Shown: positions 25,411 to 34,192, counted from the stretch's first letter. The stretch is 64,000 bases of DNA from Halobium salinum (GCF_026586625.1 NZ_JAODIW010000008.1:204382-268381); one strand, 5' to 3'. Notes: generated from the letters alone by a model not told the origin. Numbers and translations: made by a program.

Positions 25411-26342
25411 GGCGCCACCTCCTCGTTACCGAGGATGCCCTGCGGTCGCGTCAGGAGGATGACCGCCGCGATGGCGTACAGGCCGATTTGGGACCACGCT
25501 GGCGCGACCGCGACCAGCGTCGCGGTCGTGAGCCCGAAGATGACGCCGCCGATGACGGCCCCCACGATACTCCCGACGCCGCCGATGACGACGGTGAGAA
25601 ACGCCGGAACGAGGATGTCGGTCCCGACAGTCGGGTTGACGACGTTCAACGGGCCGCCGACGACGCCCGCGACGCCGGCGAGCGCCGCGCCGATGCCGAA
25701 GACGACGATGTACGGCCGGGTGATCTTGATGCCGAGCAGGCGGACCATCTCCGCGTCGCGCGTCCCCGCGCGGACGACCAGCCCGAAGTCGGTGTACTCG
25801 ACGAGGGCGTAGACGACGAGCACGAGCACCGCGGTGATGGCGATGACGTACAGCCGCCACTGCGAGAAGTTCCCGACGACCGGGAGGGCAATGGGGCCCG
25901 CGGCCCACGCCGGCTGGTCGAACGGGAGGCTGTTCGAGCCGAAGAGGATGCGAAACAGCTCCTGGACGACGATTGCCAGCCCGAACGTCACCAGAATCTG
26001 GTCGGTGTCGGGACGGTCGTAGAACGGTCGCGCGACGAACCGCTCCATCCCGAGGCCGACGACGAAGACGAACAGCGGGACGACGACGAGCGCCGCGAAG
26101 AACCCGAGGTCGAGTCCGAGGGAGGTGAACCCCCACGACTGGAGCTTCCCGCTCGTCAGGGCGATCTCGTGTGCCACGAGCAGACCGGTGTACGTCCCGA
26201 CGACGTACAGCGCCCCGTGGGCGAAGTTCACGAACTTCAGGGTGCCGAGAATTATCGACAGCCCGACGGCCAACAGGGCGAAGATGGCCCCCTGCTGGAG
26301 ACCGTTCAGCAGCACGGTCAGAACGTCGGCGAGGAGACTCAT
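25407..26342 (-). CDS. livH: ABC transporter permease, branched-chain amino acid type (LivH)
   Basis: 311 aa permease. The N-terminal LLNGLQQGAIFALLAVGLSIILGTLKFVNFAHG and the central GTRDAEMVRLLGIKITRPYIVVFGIGAALAGVAGVVGGP are classic LivH signatures. It forms the channel with LivM. The 134-base gap to the upstream binding-protein gene contains a TATA-like CTATTTAG near 26437 that could give a second, internal promoter. Confidence 0.93.
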   Translation of the reverse strand: MSLLADVLTVLLNGLQQGAIFALLAVGLSIILGTLKFVNFAHGALYVVGTYTGLLVAHEIALTSGKLQSWGFTSLGLDLGFFAALVVVPLFVFVVGLGMERFVARPFYDRPDTDQILVTFGLAIVVQELFRILFGSNSLPFDQPAWAAGPIALPVVGNFSQWRLYVIAITAVLVLVVYALVEYTDFGLVVRAGTRDAEMVRLLGIKITRPYIVVFGIGAALAGVAGVVGGPLNVVNPTVGTDILVPAFLTVVIGGVGSIVGAVIGGVIFGLTTATLVAVAPAWSQIGLYAIAAVILLTRPQGILGNEEVAP

Positions 26343-26476
26343 TCGTCCACCCCCGCCGGACGGCTACTCGCCCGAGAGGTTCGAATCGACGTGCGTGTGT
26401 TTGACTTACTCATGTACCTTGCGTATGCGTCTTTCACTAAATAGCATGAAGATAGCGACATCGGCTCGCGGAGCGA

Positions 26477-27877
26477 CTACTCGTAGCTACCGAGTTCGCA
26501 CTCCGCGGCCGGGCCCTCGTCGCAGCCGTAGCCGAGGTCGTCTCTGCTGGTCACGTTGACTATCTCGAAGTAGGTGCCCTGCTCCTGCTGGTCGGCGGGC
26601 AGTCCTCGGACGACCGGCACGTCGCGCTGAGCCTGGTGGTCGCACTTGCGCATCAGTTCCTGGCCCATGCCGATGTTGTCGTACTCGTAGTCTTCGAGCT
26701 GCTTGATGACCTCCGGCGGGTAGAACGTCCCGGCGCGCTCGACGGCGGCGGCGTACTGGAGCGTCTGGGCGTACGCGAGCTGTGCCGGCCCCGAGGGCGT
26801 CCGCTCGTACTCCTCGTTGAACACCTGCGTGAACTGCTGTGACGGCTCGTTGTCGAGCTGTGCGTCCCACGCGGCCGTCCCGAACACGCCGCTGATGGCG
26901 CCGCCCGCCGCCTCGGCCATCGGGCGATTGTACAGGGGAACGAGCAGTTCCATGTCCTGGTCGATGCCCATGTCGACCGCCTGCGAGAGCGAGTTCGCGC
27001 CGTCCAGCCCGTAGTGGTTGAGGACGATGACGTCGGCGCCGGAGTTCGCGGCCTCCGACAGGTACGAGGAGTAGTCCGACGTGCCGAGCGGCGTCGGGAC
27101 GCTCTCGACCTGCGACCAGCCGGCCTCCTCTAAGAACATCTGCATCGAGGACTGCTGGGTCTGTCCCCAGGAGTAGTCGGCGTACAGCTGGTAGAACTCG
27201 TTGTCGCCGCCGTACTCCTCGGTGACGACCGGCGCGAGCGCCTGTCCCGTCATGTACGCGTTGAACATCTCGCGGAAGCTGTAGCGCACACAGTTCTTGC
27301 CGGTGGTGTCGTTAGAGTGGGTCAGACAGCACATGAACATGACCTTCTCCTGTTGACACAGCTCCTGCATGGCGATGGCCGTCGCGGAGGACGACCCGCC
27401 GGTTATCATGATGACGTTGTCCCGCTGAATCATCCGCTGGGCGGACTGGCGAGCGGTGTCGGCGTCGGTCGCGGTGTCGCCGCTCACGTAGTCTATCTCC
27501 ATGCCGAGGACCCCGTCCCCCGAGAGGTCGTCGAACTGGGAGTCGACCCACCCGCCGCCGTTGTTCAGGTGCTTCACCGCCAGTTCGTACGCCCGCAGTT
27601 CGTCCTGCCCCTCCGAGGCGTACGGTCCGGACTGCGGGACGTTGAAGCCGAGCACGGCCGTGTCACCCTCGATGGGGTAGTTGCCGAGCGCCGGGTAGTC
27701 GTCGGACCCGGAGCCGCCACCGGAGCCGTTGCCAGAGCCACCCTCGCCGCCGGAGCCGTTACCCGAATCACCGCCCCCACCTGTACAGCCAGCCAGGCCG
27801 GCGATGCCGACCGCGCCCGCGGCGCCGGTCGTCTTCAACACGTCGCGTCTGGTTGGCAAATCGGTATCCCGTGCCAT
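26477..27877 (-). CDS. ABC transporter substrate-binding lipoprotein (Liv/amide type)
   Basis: 466 aa solute-binding protein anchored to the outer face of the membrane. The N-terminus has a twin-arginine signal TRRDVLKTTGAAGAVGIAGLAGC with a lipobox Cys near residue 31, followed by a Gly/Ser/Asn-rich spacer. The mature part is a type I periplasmic-binding fold (LGFNVPQSGPYASEGQDELRAYELAV; IMITGGSSSATAIAMQELC; ADVIVLNHYG). Ligand could be branched-chain amino acids, amides or urea; the pocket cannot be read from sequence. It is the first gene of the K-H-M-G-F operon. Confidence 0.9.
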   Translation of the reverse strand: MARDTDLPTRRDVLKTTGAAGAVGIAGLAGCTGGGGDSGNGSGGEGGSGNGSGGGSGSDDYPALGNYPIEGDTAVLGFNVPQSGPYASEGQDELRAYELAVKHLNNGGGWVDSQFDDLSGDGVLGMEIDYVSGDTATDADTARQSAQRMIQRDNVIMITGGSSSATAIAMQELCQQEKVMFMCCLTHSNDTTGKNCVRYSFREMFNAYMTGQALAPVVTEEYGGDNEFYQLYADYSWGQTQQSSMQMFLEEAGWSQVESVPTPLGTSDYSSYLSEAANSGADVIVLNHYGLDGANSLSQAVDMGIDQDMELLVPLYNRPMAEAAGGAISGVFGTAAWDAQLDNEPSQQFTQVFNEEYERTPSGPAQLAYAQTLQYAAAVERAGTFYPPEVIKQLEDYEYDNIGMGQELMRKCDHQAQRDVPVVRGLPADQQEQGTYFEIVNVTSRDDLGYGCDEGPAAECELGSYE

Positions 27878-27900
27878 GGTTATTGCCAGCGTACTTCGTT

Positions 27901-27908
27901 AATAATAG
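27901..27908 (-). promoter_or_regulatory. TATA element of the ABC transporter operon
   Basis: On the minus strand CTATTATTAACG ends the AT-rich stretch and lies about 27 bases before the binding-protein ATG (27877), consistent with a leaderless mRNA. Confidence 0.6.
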
Positions 27909-27937
27909 TTGTGTACGTAATGCCCTAAGCCAGGATA

Positions 27938-27989
27938 ATGATAGTTATATCATCTCCCTATACATTATATGGTATAATCTATCATGATA
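27938..27989. promoter_or_regulatory. Three inverted repeats upstream of the ABC operon promoter
   Basis: ATGATA-GTTA-TATCAT (27938-27953), ATTATA-TGG-TATAAT (27964-27978) and the palindrome TATCATGATA (27980-27989) lie 30-90 bases upstream of the TATA box. The first and third share ATGATA/TATCAT half-sites. The region is a sharp AT-rich island in GC-rich DNA. Candidate operators for a dimeric regulator. Confidence 0.6.
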
Positions 27990-28040
27990 TAGTTGTTCCA
28001 GCCGAACCGAGGCGGAGAGAAGTCCGTTCCGTCGGTCGGT

Positions 28041-28715
28041 CTACTCGAACGCGACCGCGACGTCGGTGAGCGTGCGGAACTCGTCGGTCGGGTCGGCCCC
28101 GATTTCCTCGGGCGGGTCTCGCGCGCGGTTCACCCACGCCGTCTCCATCCCGGCCGCTCCGGCCCCGGCTACGTCCCAGGCGTTGCCCGAGACGAGCGTG
28201 CAGTCGCCGATGTCGCGCCCGGTGCGCTCGGCGGCGTTCTCGTACACCGCCGGGGACGGCTTGAACGTCGACACCTCGTCGGCGCTGACGAGGTCGTCGA
28301 GATGGGGGGCGAGACCGGCGTTCTCCGCGAGTCGCTCCAGCATCTCCGGGTTGCCGTTCGACAACACGGTGACGGCGTGGTCGGCCGCACCGAGCCGTTC
28401 GAGCGTCTCCGCGGCCCCTTCGTGGGGGTCGAGGTGGTTGTACGCGTCGAGGATTCGCTCGCGCGTCTCCTCGTCCGGCGAGAGGGCGTACCGGGCGAGC
28501 GCGTAGTCGAGGGCGGCGCTCGTGACCTCCCAGAACGGCCGGTACGCCTCCATCAGCGACACCTGGTTCGCGTACTCGAGCTGGCGGCGGCGCCAGGTCG
28601 CGTCGATTTCGTCGACGAGCGCCGCCGAGACGCCGAGTTCCTCGCCGAGCGTCGCCGTCACGCTACTCGTATCACAGAGCGTGCCGTACATGTCGAAGCA
28701 GAAGGTTCGCGCCAT
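28041..28715 (-). CDS. HAD-superfamily hydrolase (haloacid dehalogenase type II-like)
   Basis: 224 aa. HAD motif I FCFDMYGTLCD (nucleophile Asp near residue 7), motif II VTVLSNGN, and motif III/IV FKPSPAVYENAAERTG with SGNAWDVAGAGAAGM are present, and the cap domain YANQVSLMEAYRPFWEVTSAALDYAL matches L-2-haloacid dehalogenases. Natural substrate is uncertain; many such proteins act on phosphorylated or 2-haloacid compounds. ATG 28715 (MARTFCF) is preferred over a GTG six codons upstream. Confidence 0.85.
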   Translation of the reverse strand: MARTFCFDMYGTLCDTSSVTATLGEELGVSAALVDEIDATWRRRQLEYANQVSLMEAYRPFWEVTSAALDYALARYALSPDEETRERILDAYNHLDPHEGAAETLERLGAADHAVTVLSNGNPEMLERLAENAGLAPHLDDLVSADEVSTFKPSPAVYENAAERTGRDIGDCTLVSGNAWDVAGAGAAGMETAWVNRARDPPEEIGADPTDEFRTLTDVAVAFE

Positions 28716-28817
28716 GGCCGGGTCGTTCGTCACCGAGACAGATACACGTCGGCGAACGGGCGACCGTTGCCGAAATCGGCCGCGTAGCTTTTTGTGGCGA
28801 GGCCACGCACTGCCGGC

Positions 28818-29576
28818 ATGGAGATTCGTGAGGCCACCGACGACGATATCGAAGGCATCCGAACCGTCGCCCGGGAGTCGCTGCTCGCCTCCTACACCCC
28901 GGCGCTGTCCGAGGAGCTGATCGAGGAGGCCGTCGACAACTGGTACGGCGACGGGTTCGAAGCGGAGCTCGCGGACGACGAGGCGTTGTTGCTCGTCGGC
29001 GTCGAGGACGACACCGTCGTCGCGTTCTCACAGAGCTACCTCACCCAGCTCGAGAACCAGACGGGCGACGTCAACTGGCTCCACGTCCACCCGGACCACC
29101 GGGGTCACGGGTACGGCTCGAAGCTCCTCACCGAGACCGAGGGGCGTCTCGTCGACAGCGGTATCGTCCGCCTGAAGGGCCGCGTACTCGAGGCCAACGA
29201 GTCGGGTCCGGAGTTCTACGAGAGCCACGGCTACGACCGCGGCGACGAGCGCGAGGTCGAAATCGGCGACGGCACGTTCACCGAGTGGTCGTTCGTCAAA
29301 CTCCCCGGGGAGGAAGGCGAGGAGTACGAGGCGCCGCTCGACCCCCGCGAACTGGAGGACGGTCGGACGGTGTACGTCGCCTACGACGAGGCCGACCGCG
29401 GCGACAAGGGGCCGCTGTTCGTCGCGTACATGGACGAGAACCGCGAGGAGCGCTACGGCTACTTCTGTGGCCACTGTGAGAGCTTCGACATCGCGATGGA
29501 CGCGATGGGCCGCATCGAGTGCAACGACTGCGAGAACAAGCGGAAGCCCTCCCGCTGGGACGCTTCGTACCTGTAG
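28818..29576 (+). CDS. GNAT acetyltransferase fused to a C-terminal zinc ribbon
   Basis: 252 aa. Residues about 1-150 are a GNAT domain: MEIREATDDDIEGIRTVARESL and the acetyl-CoA loop VHPDHRGHGYGSKLL. The C-terminal region (about 165-252) is a separate domain, RTVYVAYDEADRGDKGPLFVAYMDENREERYGYFCGHC, ending in a zinc ribbon with C-G-H-C and C-N-D-C pairs (recalled as DUF5816). The ribbon probably recruits a protein or RNA substrate. ATG 28818 gives the standard GNAT start; the upstream in-frame codons are not needed. Confidence 0.82.
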   Translation: MEIREATDDDIEGIRTVARESLLASYTPALSEELIEEAVDNWYGDGFEAELADDEALLLVGVEDDTVVAFSQSYLTQLENQTGDVNWLHVHPDHRGHGYGSKLLTETEGRLVDSGIVRLKGRVLEANESGPEFYESHGYDRGDEREVEIGDGTFTEWSFVKLPGEEGEEYEAPLDPRELEDGRTVYVAYDEADRGDKGPLFVAYMDENREERYGYFCGHCESFDIAMDAMGRIECNDCENKRKPSRWDASYL

Positions 29577-29614
29577 CGCTCGTCTTCCCGTCTTCCGTTC
29601 TCTTTCCCGGGTGG

Positions 29615-30646
29615 TCAGAAGTCGCTCAGCGACGACTGGTTGCGCTTCAGCGGTCGTGCCTCGTACCCCATGTTCGTCGCGAGGTGGTCGGCGAACGCCT
29701 CGTCGAACCCGTGGTTCGTGTACACCTGTTCCGGGTCGACGGCCCGGACCACGTCGCACAGTTCGCTGAAGTCGCAGTGGTCCGAGAGCACGAACGTCTC
29801 GTCGTAGCCGCCGCGGTAACGAAAGGAGTCGTTCGTCGCCCACCCGGAGAAGCCGGCCTTGATGGCGCCCGTCTCCTCGACGATGTCGTCGACGAACGCC
29901 AGCTTGCTCGTCCGCGAGGGGAGTACGAGCGCGTCGCCGGCGCCCAACTCGGTCTCCCGGCGGTAGCGCTCGGCGCCGAAGTCGATGCCCAGATGCTCCC
30001 CGATGACGCCGTTGACTCCCGCGACGGCCTTCGTGACGAACAGCCGGTCGCGCTCGGAGCGGGCGACGAGACGCTGGAGCTTCTGGGCGCGTCCCAGCGA
30101 GTAGCCGAACAGCAGCACCGGCGAGTCGTACTCCTCGTCGAGCCAGTCGACGATGCGTCGCTCCAACTCCTGCTGCTCGGGAAAGACGTACTCCGGTTTG
30201 CCGTACGTCGTCTCGATTATCAGCACGTCGGCCGGCTCGGGGTCGAACCCGGTGAGGTAGTCGCGGTCGCGCGTCGAGCAGTCGCCCGTGTAGCAGAAGA
30301 CGGTCTCGCCGTCACCGGACTGCGTTCGGTCGGCAGAGGTGCGTGGCACCTCGCTCTCGTCGACGTACGTCGCCCGCGACCCGGCGACGTGACCGGCGTC
30401 TACCTGCCGGATGGCGGGGTGGTCGGTGCGTTCGAGGGGGACCGCGTCCTCGCCGCGGCGGTGGTTGGCGAGCGCGGCCGTCAGCTCGGAGCAGACCAGC
30501 GAACCCGGCGTCGCCCGGTAGAGGTGGTCGCCGTGGGCGTGACTCAGGGCGTTCACGTCGCCGGTGACGTCCTCGCTGTCGCAGGCGACCGTCTCGCCGG
30601 TCGCGAGGTCGATGCGGATGCCGTCGGTGTAGCGGACGTTGCTCAT
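29615..30646 (-). CDS. Metallo-beta-lactamase/beta-CASP-like nuclease, ligase-associated type
   Basis: 343 aa MBL-fold protein. The metal motif is HAHGDH (36-41); further ligands appear in DAGHVAGSRATY, YTGDCSTRDRDYL and LSDHCDFSEL. Homologues are often labelled mRNA 3'-end processing factor, but the gene lies six bases after the ATP-dependent DNA ligase gene, as in the bacterial DNA-ligase-associated exonuclease arrangement, so a DNA repair nuclease is more likely. The extreme C-terminus NQSSLSDF resembles a PCNA-interacting (PIP) box, which also fits DNA work. Confidence 0.8.
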   Translation of the reverse strand: MSNVRYTDGIRIDLATGETVACDSEDVTGDVNALSHAHGDHLYRATPGSLVCSELTAALANHRRGEDAVPLERTDHPAIRQVDAGHVAGSRATYVDESEVPRTSADRTQSGDGETVFCYTGDCSTRDRDYLTGFDPEPADVLIIETTYGKPEYVFPEQQELERRIVDWLDEEYDSPVLLFGYSLGRAQKLQRLVARSERDRLFVTKAVAGVNGVIGEHLGIDFGAERYRRETELGAGDALVLPSRTSKLAFVDDIVEETGAIKAGFSGWATNDSFRYRGGYDETFVLSDHCDFSELCDVVRAVDPEQVYTNHGFDEAFADHLATNMGYEARPLKRNQSSLSDF

Positions 30647-30652
30647 CGTTGT

Positions 30653-32488
30653 TCACTGCCCCTCGTACAGCTCTTCGACTTTCGACAGCGCGTCGGCGTC
30701 CGCCGGCCCGAGGTCGTCCCGGAAGCCGAGGAACCGGGGGAAGCGCAGGGCGAACCCGGATTCGTATCGCGGCGAGGACTGTATCTCCTCGTACTCCACC
30801 TCGACGACGACCTTGGGGCGGACGACCACCTCGTTCCCCCGGTCCTCGACGACGAGCGGTTCGAGGCGCTCGGTCATCTCCACCAGTTGCTCGTCGGTGA
30901 GCCCCGAGAACATCCGGCCGACCTTGACGAACCCCGACCCGGTCGAATCGGTCGACTCTCTCGGGTCTGCCGAGTCGGCCGTGCAGGCGAGGTGGAGCCG
31001 ACCGAGCCAGTCGCTCTTTCTCCCCTGGCTCCACTCGGCGCCGACGACCACCAGGTCGAGCGGCTCCATCGTCGGCTTCACCTTCATCATGTAGCCGACG
31101 CGGGAGCCGGGCTGGTACGTCGCCGCGAGGTTCTTCAGGACGACGCCCTCGTGACCGTCCGCGAGGGCGGCCTCGTACAGCTCCGCGGCCGCCTCGTCGC
31201 TGGGGCCGTGGACGCGTTCGGCCGCTTCGACGTCGAGGTCCGTCGCCTCGAACGCGCCGTCGAGTCGGTCGAGTCGCTCCCGAAGCGGAGTGTCGAGTAG
31301 GGTGTCGCCGTCGACGTAGACGGCGTCGAACAGGTAGGCGACGACCGGAATCTCCTCGGCCATCGCTTCGACTCCCTCGGTGCGCTTGACGCGTCTGGAG
31401 AGTCGCTGGAACGGCACCGAGCGCCCGGTGTCGGGGTCGTAGCCGACGACCTCCGCTTCGAGGATGCAGGTCTCGACGTCGACCCCCTCGCGGACCGCCC
31501 GGACGAGGTCGGGAAACGCCTCGGTCACGTCGTCGAGCCGACGAGTGAAGACGCGCACCTCCTCGCCGTCCTTGTGAAGTTGGGCGCGAATCCCGTCGTA
31601 CTTGTACTCGACGAGTACGTCGTCGCGGTCGCCGGCACCATTGCTCTCGTCGCCTCCGTCCCCCTCGTCGCCTCCGTGACCGTCGACCTCGCCTCCTTCC
31701 GGGTCGTCACCGCCGACGACCTCGACCAGTCCCGACGCCAACCCCTCCGCCTTCCCGGCGAGCATCACCTTGATGGGACGGAACAGTTCGACGTCGAGTC
31801 CGCGGAGACCGTCGAGACCCTCGTCCCGAGCCGTCGTCGCGACGACCCGGAAGTCGTTGGTCACCTGGTGGGCGCGCTCAACGGCGGCGACGGCCGTCTC
31901 GTCGTCGGAGTCGGCGTCCTCCGCCCCGGCGAGGAACGCCTGCGCCACCGCGTCGCGAACGGTGCCCTCGCCGACGCCGAGGCGCATGGCGCCGACGACC
32001 GTCCGGACGACGTAGCGCGCCTCGTCGGGGTCGGCGTCGGCGACCAAGTCGGCGACGGCGTCGACCCGGCGGTCGCGGCTCCCCTCCCCTTCGAACCCCG
32101 GGAGGGACCGGAGCGTCTCGACGACCCCCGCGACGGTGAGCGTCTCCGAGACGAGCGTCCGCTGGACGCGATTCTCGACCGCCCACGCCGCGGCGTCGCC
32201 GAGGTCCCCCCGCTCGCGGTACTGGGCGTCGAGTTCGTCGGCGTCGACGCCGGTGGCCTTGACGACCGCCTGCCGGGTCAGACTGGAGGAGACGCCGAGT
32301 TCGTCGCCCTCCCAGTCGGCGAAGGCGTTCCCGCGGACGAGCGTCGCGAGAAGCGGGAGGTGGTCCTCGGCCGCCTCGGGCGGGCGGGGGGCCGCCGCCA
32401 GCGTTTCGGCGACGATGGCGGTCTTCTCCAGGTCTGCCGGGGTGGCTTCGAGCCGCCGGTAGATGTCGGCGAGCGCGGCGTACTCCAT
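30653..32488 (-). CDS. ligA: ATP-dependent DNA ligase
   Basis: 611 aa replicative/repair ligase. The N-terminal DNA-binding domain starts MEYAALADIYRRLEATPADLEKT. Motif I KYDG (296-299, adenylated Lys296) is followed by VFTRRLDD, motif III LEAEVVGYD, motif IV EGVVLKNL and motif V VGYMMKVKP, with an OB-fold domain after them. A Gly/Asp/Glu-rich insert of about 30 residues (260-290) sits directly before the catalytic lysine and is not usual for the family core. It is the promoter-proximal gene of a two-gene operon with the MBL nuclease. Confidence 0.95.
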   Translation of the reverse strand: MEYAALADIYRRLEATPADLEKTAIVAETLAAAPRPPEAAEDHLPLLATLVRGNAFADWEGDELGVSSSLTRQAVVKATGVDADELDAQYRERGDLGDAAAWAVENRVQRTLVSETLTVAGVVETLRSLPGFEGEGSRDRRVDAVADLVADADPDEARYVVRTVVGAMRLGVGEGTVRDAVAQAFLAGAEDADSDDETAVAAVERAHQVTNDFRVVATTARDEGLDGLRGLDVELFRPIKVMLAGKAEGLASGLVEVVGGDDPEGGEVDGHGGDEGDGGDESNGAGDRDDVLVEYKYDGIRAQLHKDGEEVRVFTRRLDDVTEAFPDLVRAVREGVDVETCILEAEVVGYDPDTGRSVPFQRLSRRVKRTEGVEAMAEEIPVVAYLFDAVYVDGDTLLDTPLRERLDRLDGAFEATDLDVEAAERVHGPSDEAAAELYEAALADGHEGVVLKNLAATYQPGSRVGYMMKVKPTMEPLDLVVVGAEWSQGRKSDWLGRLHLACTADSADPRESTDSTGSGFVKVGRMFSGLTDEQLVEMTERLEPLVVEDRGNEVVVRPKVVVEVEYEEIQSSPRYESGFALRFPRFLGFRDDLGPADADALSKVEELYEGQ

Positions 32489-32626
32489 CTGGATTCGGCT
32501 ATGGAGTCAGCGAGCATAAGCGCGTTCGCCGTGCAATCAGGGTCAGGGTCAGAATCAGGGTTCTGGTTCGAAGGAGGGGTCCGTTGTGCAGAAAGTACTC
32601 ATGCGGTCGGCGACTCCTCACCGAAT

Positions 32627-33097
32627 ATGTCCCTCCTCCGAACTGTCTCGCTGGTCGGTCTGACCCTCCTCCTCCTCGGTGCGGCGGCCGTCGGGGGAGC
32701 GACCGTCGGCGCAGTACCGAACGACTGCACCTCGGGGCACGGCGTCAGCGTTCACGCGCTCGGTGCGGACGAGTCCGTCGACCCGGGGACCGAAGTCGTC
32801 GCCTTCGAGGACCTGTCCCCGGTCGAACAACGGGTGTTCCTCGAGGCGTACACGGACCGGGAGAACGGGAACGACTACGGCTCCTCGCCGGTGTACGAGG
32901 GCGGCGTCCCGTGGGACACCGACGCCCGGGTCGTCGAGTACCGCGGCGAGCGGTACGAGGTCGGTACCTGGGTCGCCGACTGCGGGCCCGGATACCGGTT
33001 CGTACTCGGGTTCGGCGGCGGCGCCGTCGCCCTCGTCGGCGCCCTCGTCCTCGGACTCGCGGGTGTCGTCGGCGGGTACCGCCGAATCGCCGACTGA
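32627..33097 (+). CDS. Hypothetical secreted or membrane-anchored protein
   Basis: 156 aa. A signal-anchor-like N-terminal helix (TVSLVGLTLLLLGAAAVGGATVGA), an exported domain with two cysteines (VPNDCTSGHG; WVADCGPGYRF), and a C-terminal membrane helix (LGFGGGAVALVGALVLGLAGVVGGY) before a short basic end. The cysteines could pair outside the cell. The much longer frame upstream is a shadow of the ligase gene. I do not recognise the family with confidence. Confidence 0.6.
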   Translation: MSLLRTVSLVGLTLLLLGAAAVGGATVGAVPNDCTSGHGVSVHALGADESVDPGTEVVAFEDLSPVEQRVFLEAYTDRENGNDYGSSPVYEGGVPWDTDARVVEYRGERYEVGTWVADCGPGYRFVLGFGGGAVALVGALVLGLAGVVGGYRRIAD

Positions 33098-33166
33098 CAT
33101 CACGCGGGAACCGACGCCCCTCGCCGACTCGAACACCCTTTTGGCCGCCGGCTTCGACGAGCGACC

Positions 33167-34156
33167 ATGCCCACCGCACTCGTCATCGGCGGCTCCCGGT
33201 TCATCGGCCGCCACGCCGTGACGGAGTTCCGCGACGCCGGCTACGACGTGGCCGTGTTCAACCGCGGGCGCCACGAGAACCCCTTCGCCGAGGACGACGC
33301 CGTCTCGCACGTCGAGGGCGACCGGAAGGACCGCACCGACCTCCGGACGGCGCAGTTGAGCGTCGACCCGGACGTCGTCGTCGACATGGTCGCCTACCAG
33401 CCAGCGGACGTCGAGGTCGCCGTCGACGTGTTCGCCGACGTCGACGCCTACGTGTACGTCTCCTCGGGGTCGGCCTACGGCGCCGAGACGATTCCCAAAC
33501 GCGAGGACGAGACCGCACTCGAACCCTGCTCGGCGGAACAGGCGACCGACGACTCGTACGCCAGTTACGGCGCCCGGAAGGCGGAGGGTGACCGCGTCGT
33601 CTCCTCGGCCGCCGAGGACGGCGTCAACGCGATGAGCCTGCGACCGCCGGTCGTCTACGGCCCGCACGACTACACCGAGCGGATGGACTACTGGCTCGGC
33701 CGCGTGCTCGAACACGACCGCGTCGTCGTCCCCGGCGACGGGACGAACCTATGGCACCGCGCCTACGTCGAGGACGTGGCGAGCGCCCTCCGCGTCGTCG
33801 CCGAGGAGGGTGCGCCGGGCGAGGCGTACAACGCCGGCGACCGTCGACTGGTGACGCTCGGCGAGATGGTCGAGGTGATAGCCGACGCCGCCGGTACCGA
33901 CGTGGAGGTCGTCACCGCGGGCGCGCGCGAGTTGGCGGCGGGCGACCTCGCTCTCGGCGACTTCCCGCTGTACCGCGAGTACCCGCACGTCCTCGACACG
34001 GGGAAGCTCCACGCGCTCGGGTGGGAGTCGACCCCCGTCGAGGAGGCGATGGCCCGGACCGTCGAGGAGCACCGCGAGAGCGACCGCGACGGGCGCGAGG
34101 AGGGGCCGGACCGGGAGGCGGAGGAGCGGGTACTGGGCGTGTTGGACACGTTTTGA
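33167..34156 (+). CDS. NAD-dependent epimerase/dehydratase family protein
   Basis: 329 aa extended short-chain dehydrogenase. The Rossmann motif is GGSRFIG (near residue 8; the usual G-x-x-G-x-x-G), the catalytic block SYASYGARKAEGD supplies Tyr and Lys (Y-x3-K), and SLRPPVVYGPHDYTERMDYWLGR and DRRLVTLGEMVEVIADAAG follow. Likely a nucleotide-sugar or related epimerase/reductase, or a chloroplast-CSP41-like family member; substrate unknown. The last 30 residues are a charged tail. Confidence 0.85.
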   Translation: MPTALVIGGSRFIGRHAVTEFRDAGYDVAVFNRGRHENPFAEDDAVSHVEGDRKDRTDLRTAQLSVDPDVVVDMVAYQPADVEVAVDVFADVDAYVYVSSGSAYGAETIPKREDETALEPCSAEQATDDSYASYGARKAEGDRVVSSAAEDGVNAMSLRPPVVYGPHDYTERMDYWLGRVLEHDRVVVPGDGTNLWHRAYVEDVASALRVVAEEGAPGEAYNAGDRRLVTLGEMVEVIADAAGTDVEVVTAGARELAAGDLALGDFPLYREYPHVLDTGKLHALGWESTPVEEAMARTVEEHRESDRDGREEGPDREAEERVLGVLDTF

Positions 34157-34192
34157 GCGCCCCCCGCCGGACGGGCCGCGTGCAGGTGGGCG

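Noticed and set aside
29519-31300. 593-codon plus-strand frame over the nuclease and ligase genes
   Set aside because: GC-rich DNA leaves the antisense frames open. The minus-strand proteins carry catalytic motifs and the plus-strand frame carries none.
31574-32626. N-terminal extension of the 32.6-33.1 kb gene
   Set aside because: The extension is the reverse of the ligase coding region. The ATG at 32627 gives a normal signal-anchor start.
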